From: Rodentolepis nana
Lineage: Eukaryota; Platyhelminthes; Cestoda; Cyclophyllidea; Hymenolepididae
Length of the DNA: 14,350 nt
Assembly (NCBI GenBank): GCA_900617975.1
Contig: UZAE01001240.1
Coordinates: 1-14,350, forward strand
Direction: 5' to 3'
Shown: positions 1 through 9,265 of the stretch, piece by piece
How the letters are laid out: each line of letters opens with the position of its first letter
Position numbering within the stretch: the stretch's first letter is position 1
Position numbers and translations under genes: made by a program
The notes under the pieces: model-generated
The model's database searches: none
Told to the model about the DNA's origin: nothing
What the model saw: only the letters and a program-made list of their open reading frames with translations

Positions 1-3
1 TAG
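1..3 (+). CDS. possible last bases of the preceding exon
   Basis: The window opens TAG followed by GTGAGT at 4..9, a full-consensus 5' splice donor (AG|GTGAGT). If base 3 is the last base of an exon in phase 1, the G joins the AC at 2347 to make GAC (Asp), the canonical first residue of the cbEGF domain encoded there. This agreement is suggestive only, because three bases cannot show coding and a consensus donor can occur by chance. Sequence left of the window would settle it. Confidence 0.35.
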   Translation, partial: 

Positions 4-75
4 GTGAGTTCATTGTATTGAGAGCAGCATCTCATTCGTCATTAGGTGAAATAGATAACTTCGGTTTGATCGGAG

Positions 76-87
76 ACACCGCTTAAT
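76..87 (+). repeat. left target-site duplication of repeat copy 1
   Basis: ACACCGCTTAAT is repeated exactly at 418..429. The two 12-mers bracket the dispersed repeat closely, as expected for a retroposon target-site duplication. Confidence 0.6.
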
Positions 88-417
88 GTTATTTATTTAT
101 ATCAAATGGCAGGCGTTTTGATAGTTATCATTAGCCCTTTAGTTGGCTTCAGGCTTCACAGAGGAGAAGGAACATCAAAGTGACAAAAAGTCGAGAGGGG
201 AACAGAAGAGTGATTTCCAGGTGTAAAAGAGACAGACAGACAGACACAAAGGCATGAAAAAGGTAAGATGAGTACTGTGGATGGGATCGAATATGATAAA
301 TAGTCGAGCAATAGTAGTTTGAAGTCAGAAGTCAACTGCCGATCAATAGACTTTTTCGCCGTATACGTATACGTTGCCCAGGGTGCACCACGTGGATGTA
401 AATCTATTGTGCACCCC
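88..417 (-). mobile_element. dispersed retroposon-like element, copy 1
   Basis: This 330-bp segment lies between perfect 12-bp direct repeats (76..87 and 418..429), and most of it is duplicated at 1281..1594. Bases 111..163 match 1281..1333 at 51 of 53 positions. Read on the minus strand it ends in a tail containing ATAAATAAATAA just before the duplication. That is the arrangement of a SINE or of a 5'-truncated non-LTR element with a microsatellite-like tail, as RTE-type elements have. No RNA polymerase III A and B boxes are clear, and no reverse transcriptase motif is present. A minus-strand ORF covers 156..452, and part of its frame is also readable in copy 2 (both contain PSTVLILPF), so it may be the degraded 3' end of a longer element. 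The family is not identified. Confidence 0.65.
231..246 (+). repeat. (GACA)4 microsatellite
   Basis: Four perfect GACA units lie inside repeat copy 1. The aligned place in copy 2 (1402..1409) has only two units, so the tract changed length after the copies separated. Confidence 0.85.
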
Positions 418-429
418 ACACCGCTTAAT
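418..429 (+). repeat. right target-site duplication of repeat copy 1
   Basis: This is an exact copy of the 12-mer at 76..87, directly abutting the 5' end of the element when it is read on the minus strand. Confidence 0.6.
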
Positions 430-1280
430 ATGTAGTTCCAAGATTCATTCAAACATTGGTTTCAAACAGCCCAAGAGTACCTGGTCAATGGGATATTCCA
501 GTGGTTAGAATAACCTACTGCACGTGTAAAATGTGGGTTCCTAATAATGCTGACTCCAAAATATATTTATATGTCCCAATAAGGTGTTGCTTAAGTGGGG
601 CTTGGAAGGTTAGAAGATACCTTAGCTTCTATAACAAAAAATTCAAAGTACTATTAATTGATTAAGCTAAATTTAAACTACTGGTTAGAGAATCCCTTTT
701 GTTATGGGTGTATGCTCTCAGTATGAATGTAAAAGAAACTTGCAAGTATACAACCATTTCGAACTTCAGAAAAAAATCATCATTTTGGGAAACTTAGCTC
801 ACTTTCGAAGTAAATCTGTGGAATAGGAAGTCATAAGCGTGCGAAACATAAGGGCGATGCCAGAGATTTTCATATTGGTACTTTTATAAATAATTGAACG
901 GATGCATTTTTTCGTCCTTGCAGCTCTAACACTTATGTAAGAAGACACTAAATCAATCGTAGGAGAAAGAATCATCACTTCTAATTTCAATATACTAACA
1001 ACTATATGGGGTCTTGATGCCTTCGAATAAATATGAATCGACAACACTACACTTAGTTCTAATCTGATGTAAAAACACAGTCATCTTGGTGTTAAGTTAA
1101 TGTCCTTAATTTTCACCATTTTCGACCGGTTGGCTATCTAAGTGACAAGTGAATACAGTTCCGACTGGTACTCTTTATACCGAAGTCTTGAAATTTGCAT
1201 GTTGCAGCTCACCTATGCATTTTTAATTAATAAATAAGACAATTGACATGTTTAGCAAGGGGATAGTGCCTTGTTTGCTG

Positions 1281-1594
1281 AGGTGTTTTGATAGTTATCA
1301 TTAGCCCTTTAGTTGACTTCAGGCTTCACAGAGAGAAGAAGGAACATCCAAATGAGAAAAGGTCGAGAGGGAACAGGAGAATGATTCACATATGTAAAAG
1401 AGACAGACAAAGGTGGAGAAAAAGGTAAGATGAGTACTGTGGAAGGGGTCGAATATGACATACAGTGGGGTGATGTTAGTTTGAAGTCAGAAGTCAACTA
1501 CCGATTGATAGACTTCTTTGCCATATGAATATACGTTGCCCAGGGTGTACCAAGTGGAGATAAGTGTATCGCACATCCCATGCAGCCAATGGTA
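1281..1594 (-). mobile_element. dispersed retroposon-like element, copy 2
   Basis: This second copy is in the same orientation as 111..434, about four-fifths identical by eye, with several small indels. It starts abruptly at AGGTGTTTTGATAG. The ATAA-type tail seen next to copy 1 is absent, and no flanking duplication is obvious, so this is probably an older or truncated insertion. Similarity fades around 1590, where copy 1 reads into its own duplication. The minus-strand frame shared with copy 1 is interrupted here. No promoter boxes or enzyme motifs were recognised. Confidence 0.6.
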
Positions 1595-1989
1595 GAAATA
1601 ATAATTCAACCCCATTGTACCTAATGAATGAAGATGAAAGAAGTATTGTATTTTCATTTACCACAATCCTGGCAAATGCCTATTTTTTACAAAATTGGTT
1701 GTCAAATATGCATGAATCGAGTGTCACTTTATTGAGTAAATTTAATTATTTGAGTAGGAACAATTTTAGCAACTACGTCTGAAATGTATCTTTGAAATGG
1801 ACGTTAGGTATCAGCCGCGTTATTGCACTGAATAGAATAATGGGGAAATTTAACTAAAGTTTATCTAACCTCAGATTGTTGGATGATGATATCCAAGGAG
1901 GAATATACTTGGGACAACAATCAAATCATTTCAAATTGTACAAGTTAATAATTCCCTCAAATGAAATACATATGGCTAACTGTACAGCT

Positions 1990-2031
1990 GAATTGAAACT
2001 AGTCTAAGTCGAATTGAAACTGGTACCTACT
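1990..2031 (+). repeat. two-unit tandem repeat, period 21
   Basis: GAATTGAAACT occurs at 1990 and again at 2011, with partly similar spacers (AGTCTAAGTC and GGTACCTACT). It is a small degenerate duplication with no evident function. Confidence 0.5.
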
Positions 2032-2346
2032 ACTAATTTATTATTCAAGATCAGGCTAAAAGTAAAGGCCTCCAAATATTTAGACTTTGAATAAAACGTC
2101 TGTTCCTTCAATAGTATTAGATATGCCTAAAATGGTTCAACGTCCTGTAATGAAAGATATTCCATATAACAAACCTTTCACCAACATGTCAGGATGCTTC
2201 AAGGTTTTTTCCCTTACATTTAAAGGAAAAACAGTAGAATACCGTCTCTAGCATGTCTAGTTGTTGTATCTTTCCTTTTAATGCATTGACTAAAATGCCT
2301 ATTTAAGAACAGATTGCAAACGAATCCACTGTTTTCCCCCGTTTAG

Positions 2347-2472
2347 ACATCAATGAGTGCGCAATCAATCAGGGTGGATGCGTTTACGGATGCGAGAATT
2401 TGCCAGGAGGTTTCCGCTGTACCTGTCCAGAGGGTATGATGCTTGCGGACGATAAACTCTCTTGTAGACCTT
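2347..2472 (+). CDS. EGF-repeat protein, internal exon: calcium-binding EGF domain 1
   Basis: A 126-nt internal exon in phase 1 at both ends, encoding one complete EGF-like domain. The acceptor is TTTTCCCCCGTTTAG|AC and the donor is CTT|GTAAGT. With a G from the previous exon the domain opens DINEC. The six cysteines are spaced C-x6-C-x3-C-x8-C-x-C-x12-C, the usual disulphide pattern being 1-3, 2-4, 5-6. The Asp-x-Asn-Glu start, plus Asn followed by four residues and Phe between Cys3 and Cys4, is the cbEGF calcium signature. [12 protein letters not shown] fits the Asn/Asp beta-hydroxylation consensus. Such domains act outside the cell, in matrix proteins, receptors or secreted proteases. The parent family cannot be told from single EGF units: fibrillin or fibulin, SCUBE, matrilin and LRP types all fit. 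The last base, T, joins TT of the next exon to give Phe. Confidence 0.94.
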
Positions 2473-4413
2473 GTAAGTTCAATATTTAGCTGATTTGTAG
2501 ATCATAAAAGATTATTTTAGGCAAAAGTTGAGCAAATCAGTCACTTTTACTTAAAATTAATTTTTATTTCATTGCAAATTAAGACGTTAATTGTTTATTA
2601 TTTACTGTAAAAGTGTGATTTTTTCAATGCGGAGATGAATTTTGATGCAGAATGCATGGCACTGGTGCACTGAGGACCGTGCTCGGAGAACCGCAATCTG
2701 TCCTGTCTCTTATTATTCGTTCACTTATTAAATTTTGACCAATTCGTTCTGAAGTAATATTCGAGGAAACATTTCCCCTCATTTTCCTGAGTAGTCTTGA
2801 GTTAGATGCATCTCTTCGAAAGTGGAAACAGAAAAAACTACTTGGAGTAGTCGATTGACCGATTCTTCTTCTTGTGCTTGTTAAATTTCGGCTACCTTTC
2901 TTTTAAACCTACCAGAAACAAGAATGAATACTGACTGGAACCCAATGTGATGTCAAAATTGAAATCACTCACGCGCTTAGGTGAATTTTGTTAGCACCAA
3001 GGAACGATGGCGGTCTGTGATATTCTGAAATGAATTAATTAAGTTAATTGTGGTCTTATTGATTATGATTCTTTTTCTTTAAGTGAATGCATGGGCCTTA
3101 CGATATCTGGCTTCATGTTTTATCGAAATAATTCTATCACTAAAATAACAGATATCTCTCAAATTGCCTAACTCAATCTGTTAAAGAAGAACATGCAACT
3201 GTAGTGATATGAACAAAATTTTACCACCCTCATGGTTTCAAAAACACCAAATACAGCCACTTTTCTCAGGTGTTTGTTGTCCCTTTAACGTCCTTAGGAT
3301 CGCACGGTCCTCTTTCAAAGTAAACTACATTGATACTTGACTCTTAACATAAGACTCCATTGCCGTTTGAATCATGCTTAATGCGTCTAGAACTTTAGCT
3401 TGATACCACCAAATTCATCCCGTCGGCGACACCAGTCTACTGCGAGACACGCTTGAGGGCGAATGGAAGCATTTTTCGAAAACTAATTAGGGTGTTAAAG
3501 GGTTAAATGAGCCAACCCGTCAACATTTACCGACCAATAGAGGATCGTGCTCAAGACTTTTCTGGCGAAATTCAGCGATTTAAAGGCGCAGTATTCATTC
3601 ATTTCACTAAATGAGGAATTGATGAGCAGTTAGATTAGAAAAAGAGGATATTTCAAATTACGTCTCTATGTAATTGAATTCACTAACGCTCTGAACTAAC
3701 TGCCTCTTCACTTGAGCTAAGAATTAATTATTCCAGCCTAAGTATATGGAATTTTGAAATTCATGCATCATCTAGCTCCAAATCAGGCTAGGTTTCTCTC
3801 TGTCTATTTATTATGTCTGCGGATGGTAGACCTTTTCTCTACATTAGACTAGCCTTGTACTAGGAATGGCTTGAAATAATCTGTCAGATTTGACTTTAAC
3901 CAATCATCTTCGTCCATGTGGTCAGACGATTTATCAGTAGTTCTTTGTAAAAGCATCTCTTTACTATCGATTCAATCCGTTTTTACAGTCACAACTATAA
4001 TTGCCAAAGGGGCATCACTTTGACCTGAGATGACGAAATAGCCTTGCCCTCTATATTTGCTCCTCAACTTAATGAATTGCAAAACAATCTCTTCTTAATC
4101 TTTTACTATTTTATATTACAACGAACAAACTTCGTGTGAACGAAGATTATTATAAAATAGGATTTAATTTGAGAAAAGTTTCAATGTCAAAAGAATCACT
4201 TGATTACTGATATAACGCACAGTGTTATTAATTAATCTAAATTTCTGTTTTTTGAAATTGTCAGCCAGTGGATTATTAAACTGGATGACACTCAAGCTGA
4301 CCGCCTTAATATATTTAGTATTACGTATTACCCTGTCATGCAACAAGGTACATGTTAATAAACAAGTGTTTTTTTTGTCACAAAAATGTTTATTCATTCA
4401 CCTTCAATTGCAG
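2473..4413 (+). other. intron between EGF exons 1 and 2
   Basis: This 1941-nt intron has donor GTAAGT and acceptor CTTCAATTGCAG. It is AT-rich with no open frame that looks coding. A somewhat GC-richer patch around 3400..3600 may be an old repeat fragment, but nothing in it was recognised. Short ORFs at its right end overlap the next exon in the wrong frame. Confidence 0.85.
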
Positions 4414-4542
4414 TTATGGATCCTTGTGCACCACCAACGAAAGGAGGTTGCGAACATGTCTGTACAACTCTTTCAAGCTACCGCTATGCCTGCTCGTGTT
4501 ATCCTGGTTACAGACTTGCAGAAGACAAGAAGAGATGCATTG
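4414..4542 (+). CDS. EGF-repeat protein, internal exon: EGF-like domain 2 (non-calcium type)
   Basis: A 129-nt phase 1-1 exon with acceptor TTCAATTGCAG|TT and donor ATTG|GTGAGT. It encodes one EGF-like domain beginning MDPC after a Phe split across the junction. Cysteine spacing is C-x7-C-x3-C-x9-C-x-C-x12-C. The segment between Cys5 and Cys6 starts YPGYRLAEDKKR, with the usual Pro-Gly-aromatic turn. It lacks the D-x-N-E start, and the Cys3-Cys4 loop (TTLSSYRYA) lacks the Asn/Asp-x4-aromatic pattern, so calcium binding and beta-hydroxylation are not expected. The GGCEHVC core resembles the short EGF type of matrilins, SCUBE and LDL-receptor-like proteins. Two longer plus-strand ORFs over this exon are out of frame with the cysteines and are not genes. 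Confidence 0.94.
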
Positions 4543-6693
4543 GTGAGTGACTATTCTTATTATTATTCAACATGTTGTGCGACAATGGTGTGATTGCACC
4601 TCTTGTTGAGTGCTGTTTCTCAACGTGAATTTTCACATAGTCTGTTGGTATCTCAGAGTCCACGAATATGCGGTGAAAGAAAGTACGTAGAGAGCAAATC
4701 AACATGAGGACGTGAGGGTTGATTTTAAGGTCGCTGGTGAAATAACTTTATTTTGAAATTGGATTTATACAAATCTCAAAGACTGCTATTATGTGCAATT
4801 TTATAGGGGTATAAGTTACTAATGTTTATAATTGGATTAAGCTAAAAAGGTTATATTAATAGTCACGTAAACGGCAAATTGTGCAGTGTTGAGCATTTTC
4901 TTCTGCAAAATTAGTATTCAGGAGAAAGTTGCCAACTCGTTCGCATTCAAGAGCATACTGAACTGTCTCATTGGTTGTGTTTGTCTCGCAAGGAGAGGGA
5001 TAATAATTGAACTTCTTATTTTGGAAGCTCCAAAATGCTATCACTCTACAAAGGACGAGTGTTAGAAAATACTTTCATGAATTATCTTTGTTAATTATTG
5101 CGTCCAGGTATTATGACAAAAGACAGAAAGTATTGATATTAGAGATTCGATTTAGGGAATAAGATAGTTCAAGCAGAAACTTATTTCCTAGAATAAATAA
5201 AATTGCATTGTTTAACACATTTGACCATTGGAAATCACCCCAACTCTACAATTAGCCATGAACTTTAAATGAACATTACCTTAGAAACCCCATTTTACTT
5301 ATATATGCTACTTGAATCCGGACAGTTTTCGTTAAACTCCTTTTAATTCAGCTATTCATTATTAAAGTGTTTTACTGTTTATGTGATCACATTTGGCCTT
5401 CTTTTCCGATTCTCTAAAGCAAAGCTTGCTTTTCATGAGGCAATACTTCCAGCTAGAATATGCGGAAGAGGAACCCGTGAGGTTACGATTGTTAGTACTT
5501 ATCGGCACGAAATTTAGTTCTATAATTATTCAATCATTGGATGTATTAGAATTGCTTATAGCAGAGAAAAAAAATGGACGAAATTAAAATTAAGGGAAAT
5601 ATTAGTACTGGGAGTGAGACGATTGAGAAAGTGACTATGATCAGTAAAGATGGTTCCTCACGATCGCCATAGTGTATCTGAATAATTTAATGTCCTAAAG
5701 TTGAAATTGCAGGATTTGACTCTATAATACTTCAGTGCGTTTATGTTCGTGATTTACAAATCTTTTAAAGGAAAAGTAATTGGTTGATCTTAATAGCTCC
5801 AAAAACGTTGCCTCTTCTTTTAATCGAGATTGCTTGAAACTAACCCTACTCTACTGGCAAAGCGCACGAAAAACATCCAGTTTTAAATACTTTTTTAACG
5901 GTTCGTTTCAAAAGATCATTTAAATAGTATTTATAAGCAGATTAAGGGTTCGCTATTTTACGCTGGTTAACAGAAACCCGATATAATTAATCTCAATGAA
6001 GACCAGGTTTCTCAATAACTGAGGTGAAATCTATTTCTTTGTCTATAATCTACTCCTTATACCTATCAGTAAAGTTGAAATAACTCATTTCCAGAATTTG
6101 GTTGAGCGCTTAATTGACTCATATTGCATTCAGAGAAACCTAAATGTGTGAAAAAGTCATTGCAGCTAGAAGTCTACGAATTAGTCATTTCTCATAGTGG
6201 TGGAAAACTCGAAATACAAAATATTTTCGTGCTTTTTCGGCGTCAGTTACGGTAAAAAATAACTCTCGAATGTGTTATATAATAGCATTAAATAACAAAT
6301 ATGCCGTCGCATAAAAATGTGCGCACATGAAATGTGATTTTTCTTTATCATGAAATTGAGACTATTGTCGAATTCCAATTAAAAAGGGTAAGCCTATCGT
6401 CTCTCCATATCAAGAACTGAATTTTGAAGAAATTTTATTTTAAACTAACGTTGATAGAAATAAGAGAATTAGATACCCTTCAAATAGAATGAAATTTTAA
6501 GAAATTTCAAACAATTCCTGATATCTCAGCTGATTATAAATTTCATTTGCTTAATATTTTCTAATTAATATTTTAATTTTTAAAAGAATGCTTTGTCGGC
6601 TTATAGTTACATTTTCGATATCACTCTTGCTGACAGTAATTACAGTTGTGTATTCCTTTCTGTTTCACTGGGCTATACCCTTGCATTTTACAG
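4543..6693 (+). other. intron between EGF exons 2 and 3
   Basis: This 2151-nt intron has a consensus donor GTGAGT and an acceptor CCCTTGCATTTTACAG. It is AT-rich and without a recognisable exon, repeat or RNA gene. The final 106 nt remain open in the frame of the next exon; see 6588..6692. Confidence 0.85.
6588..6692 (+). other. in-frame hydrophobic leader ahead of EGF domain 3
   Basis: An ATG at 6588, with A at -3, opens 35 codons that read without a stop into EGF domain 3 if the intron is retained here. The peptide begins MLCR, followed by a roughly 22-residue hydrophobic stretch (LIVTFSISLLLTVITVV and onward) and then HWAIPLHFTG, so it resembles a signal peptide or signal anchor. It could be an alternative first exon giving a short secreted form. 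However, pyrimidine-rich intron ends often translate into Leu, Phe and Val by chance, and a good acceptor sits at 6693, so the ordinary reading is intron. Confidence 0.2.
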
Positions 6694-6819
6694 GTCAAAA
6701 TCCTTGTCTAGACAACAATGGCGGCTGCGAACACCACTGTGAAAATGATAATGGGGTAAAAGTGTGCTCCTGCCGACCTGGCTTCAAAGTTTCCCCTTAC
6801 GATCCACACAGATGTGTTG
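6694..6819 (+). CDS. EGF-repeat protein, internal exon: EGF-like domain 3 (non-calcium type)
   Basis: A 126-nt phase 1-1 exon with acceptor CATTTTACAG|GT and donor GTTG|GTAAGT. The junction codon GGT gives Gly, and the domain then starts QNPC. The six cysteines are spaced C-x6-C-x3-C-x8-C-x-C-x13-C, with the frequent NNGGCEHHC core. The first position is Gln rather than Asp-x-Asp/Asn-Glu, and the Cys3-Cys4 loop (ENDNGVKV) has Lys where the aromatic residue should be, so the calcium and hydroxylation signatures are broken. The Cys5-Cys6 loop is one residue longer than in its neighbours (RPGFKVSPYDPHR). It is part of the same extracellular EGF array. Its last base G joins AC of the next exon to give Asp. 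Confidence 0.94.
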
Positions 6820-7769
6820 GTAAGTTAAAATTGCATGTTTTTGCCTTTGCATTCGTAATAACTACCGTGACGTTGGCATCAAATCATAATATTAAATTAA
6901 TTAATGATCGTCCGTGATAGTTATAACAATCCATTCCGGTTTCGATATTAATGCGGATTGATAAAGATGATCAATTATGTAGATCTCACTGCTTCGCCTT
7001 TATTTACCAAAGCGCTATTCATATACTTTAAATTACTATGAATCTCCTGCCTTTTATTATCAATATGTATGAGTCATCTGCCACGCAACTACGCTGTGAC
7101 TTGTCTATGGGGACCCTTGAGCAGATTTTAATGTCCAGAAATGAACCAAGTATCTTCATTACTTACTTCCCATTTTCTCTCACACTTCGAGTTCTGGTTG
7201 AGAAGAAGCGCTCATCAAACCTGCTTTTCATTTGTCCCATTTTTATCTTTATTCCTCCTGTGGATATTAAATTTTGAGATGGTGGATCGCTGTAAACCAC
7301 CGAACCTTCTGGAGACTAAAGGGATTAATGAACTTACAAGGGCGTTTCTATGTACTTTTGTTTTAATTAAGGCCTCTTGCTTATCTAAGGTTCAAATTGT
7401 GGCATATTCCGACAATATAGAATTGTAAAATAACACAGCAGGACAAATACAATTTTTCATTTCAGAAGAAATCTGTTGTCCGGTTAAGGCAGTACCTCCA
7501 TTTGACCTAAAGTTTTGAGACCCAGTGACCCAGAAATTTCTCTATAGACCCATTTACCACCCACAAGTTACTAAGTGTGCATGCTGAATTACTTTAAATC
7601 CATCTGACACCTTGCTGGTTTCAGTTCCTGTACTAAACTAATTTTACCTCAGGAATAGTGGCAAATTCTATAACTCAATAATATCATGAAATTATCCCAA
7701 TCTTAGGATGTTCTTCACAATTTTTACCAAAGACAACGCCCCAGCATTTTAAAAATTATGTAAATTTCA

Positions 7770-7800
7770 CAAATAATTAACAAATTATAACAAATAATTT
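7770..7800 (+). repeat. AT-rich tandem repeat, three units of 10-11 bp
   Basis: Three successive units, CAAATAATTAA, CAAATTATAA and CAAATAATTT, make a short degenerate minisatellite-like run in the large intron. Confidence 0.55.
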
Positions 7801-7989
7801 AAATTGTTTCGGATAATACATATGTCGCTTTATCCACCACCTCAGCTAAAGTCAGTAAACCATACACTTAAATTCTTCTGAGGTCATCTGAAGCAACCAA
7901 GGTAACATTCCGACCGATGATTGGGTTGCAGCTCCGGAGTTGTCTAGATAAATTATCACTGGATTAGTTTTATTTAAAATTTACATTTG

Positions 7990-8400
7990 CTAATTGCGAA
8001 AGGAGACTTTTGCGATTGTGCACCTTGATTTGAACCCCACCATGCAACATCGACCCCTTCCCGAACTGTGGAAGACTGAGAATCTCGTCCGCCCTCTCCT
8101 CGCATTGTAAAACATGGAGGTACTATTCACGCCGTCAAAAAGTTCCCCTTTCAGATAATTAAAGGTAGAGAAGGAGAAAATTGGAAATTTTGAGGTCTCA
8201 GCAAAAGCCCTCAAATCATGTAGAAGAGAAGATAATGATACTGATGATCACAATAACTTTTGCTATACCATGGGCAAGAACTTCCAGGCGAAGACTGTTT
8301 ATTGCGGTATTGAATATTGAAAAATCAATGGGTATAACTTCAAGTCACTTGAATAACAACCGACCGGAATCGGATGGGAAATTTCTCCGATAGACCCAAT
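7990..8400. repeat. GC-richer intronic island, possible old repeat
   Basis: This stretch is visibly richer in G and C than the flanks (for example 8030..8130). It carries a minus-strand ORF at 7990..8214 without a recognised domain. The motif GAAATTTCTCCGATAGACCCA (21 bases at 8380..8400) has a near copy, one base shorter, at 7535..7554. The minus strand near 8030 contains GGGTTCAAATC, which resembles a polymerase III B box, but no matching A box or tRNA fold is evident. A decayed transposon fragment is the likeliest reading, and the boundaries are uncertain. Confidence 0.3.
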
Positions 8401-8464
8401 AAGACGGAAATTAATGCAATATCTAGTCCCATGGGAACCTGTTGATTAGCAATCGAAGCCTCAC

Positions 8465-8668
8465 CTGAATTTTCTATATCCATTTTTGACAATTTCCATT
8501 CGCCGAGCAAAACCAGGTTTATCAGGATTGATTTCATCGGGTCGTGTGCGTTTATCTTCCACGGATACCAGACGCTTAAAACAACAAACGGCCTTGGGTT
8601 TAACTTGAATGAGATTACATAGAGCAAGATATTTCGGAAATTTGATCATAGTGGATGATTCATAAGTT
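8465..8668 (-). CDS. candidate antisense exon of unknown gene
   Basis: On the minus strand, a pyrimidine-rich acceptor (CCTATTCCTCCTCCTCCAG) precedes 204 nt that end in a consensus donor (ATTCAG|GTGAGG). The segment is open in one frame throughout: one base, 67 codons, then two bases. That makes it a symmetric phase 2-2 exon with length divisible by three. The product is basic and mixed in composition, with stretches such as KPKAVCCFKRLVSVEDKR and DEINPDKPGFARRMEIV, and looks more protein-like than the neighbouring frames. No domain or family is recognised, and neighbouring exons on this strand were not found with confidence. A second frame is also open over most of it (8340..8627), which weakens the coding case. 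It could be an exon of a nested gene, part of a decayed element, or chance. Confidence 0.35.
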
Positions 8669-9265
8669 CTGGAGGAGGAGGAATAGGCAAAATTACAATA
8701 ACTTCTTTATTGCAATACATCTAATTTGTCTTGTGATCAAGAAAACGGCATGTCATCAGTGAGGGTTGGTCAGACGCAGTATGTTCGGAGAATTTAGTCA
8801 TGAGTTTCATAATCTTTATTCAATTTCGGGCTTAAGTATATAACTCCCTGCCATCATTGGCCCACGTGGAGAACATTTTTCAAGAGTCAGATACAACCGG
8901 AGATAAAGTTCTTGTTTTTTTAACTTAAAGGAACAGATGTGATAGAGAGAACAAAAGTCGTCCTAGTTTTGTTTCTGCAGAATGAATCTCTCAAGAATTT
9001 TGAATATAATTGAGTAATTTACTGCTTTGCTGTGAAACAGAAGTACTTTGTATTCTACATTAAAGAAATTGCTAAAGATGCCAAAGATAGCCCATAACCT
9101 ACTAACCGCAAATTTCAAAATTCAATAGTGCCATGTAATTGAGTTAATAGGAGTCTAGACTCCAGGCTTATTTTAATGAGTATACTAATTTTCTTAATAA
9201 TAATTAATAATCTATTAACTTTATTTATCTTTGAGAAAATATGCATACATAACCATCAGTTTATT

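Larger units (their letters stand above)
4..2346 (+). other. putative intron with two copies of a dispersed repeat
   Basis: About 2.3 kb with no recognisable exon. It runs from the possible donor at 4 to a strong acceptor (TTTTCCCCCGTTTAG, ending at 2346). It contains the repeat copies at 88..417 and 1281..1594. The rest is AT-rich, has short stop-broken frames, and includes a two-unit 21-bp tandem repeat at 1990..2031. If the donor at 4 is not real, part of this stretch could instead be upstream or other non-coding DNA. Confidence 0.5.

Noticed and set aside
360..373. Perfect 14-bp palindrome CGTATACGTATACG as a regulatory site
   Set aside because: It lies within repeat copy 1 and is not preserved in copy 2, so it is probably incidental.
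2672..3312. Inverted 11-mer (GAGGACCGTGC at 2672..2682 and its complement at 3302..3312) as ends of a miniature transposon
   Set aside because: Similarity does not extend beyond 11 bases, and no flanking target duplication is seen.
4222..4593. 123-codon plus-strand ORF over EGF exon 2, and a second ORF at 4352..4546
   Set aside because: Both read the exon in the wrong frames. The cysteine-patterned frame with matching splice phases is the real one.
7175..7228. Short minus-strand phase 2-2 segment ending in GTAAGT that could follow the antisense exon at 8465..8668
   Set aside because: The donor is good and the frame fits, but the acceptor side is purine-rich (GAAAAGCAG) and the segment is only 54 nt. 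Too weak to call.
8010..8110. tRNA gene or tRNA-derived SINE on the minus strand, from the B-box-like GGGTTCAAATC
   Set aside because: No A box at the right distance, no acceptor-stem pairing and no cloverleaf can be drawn.
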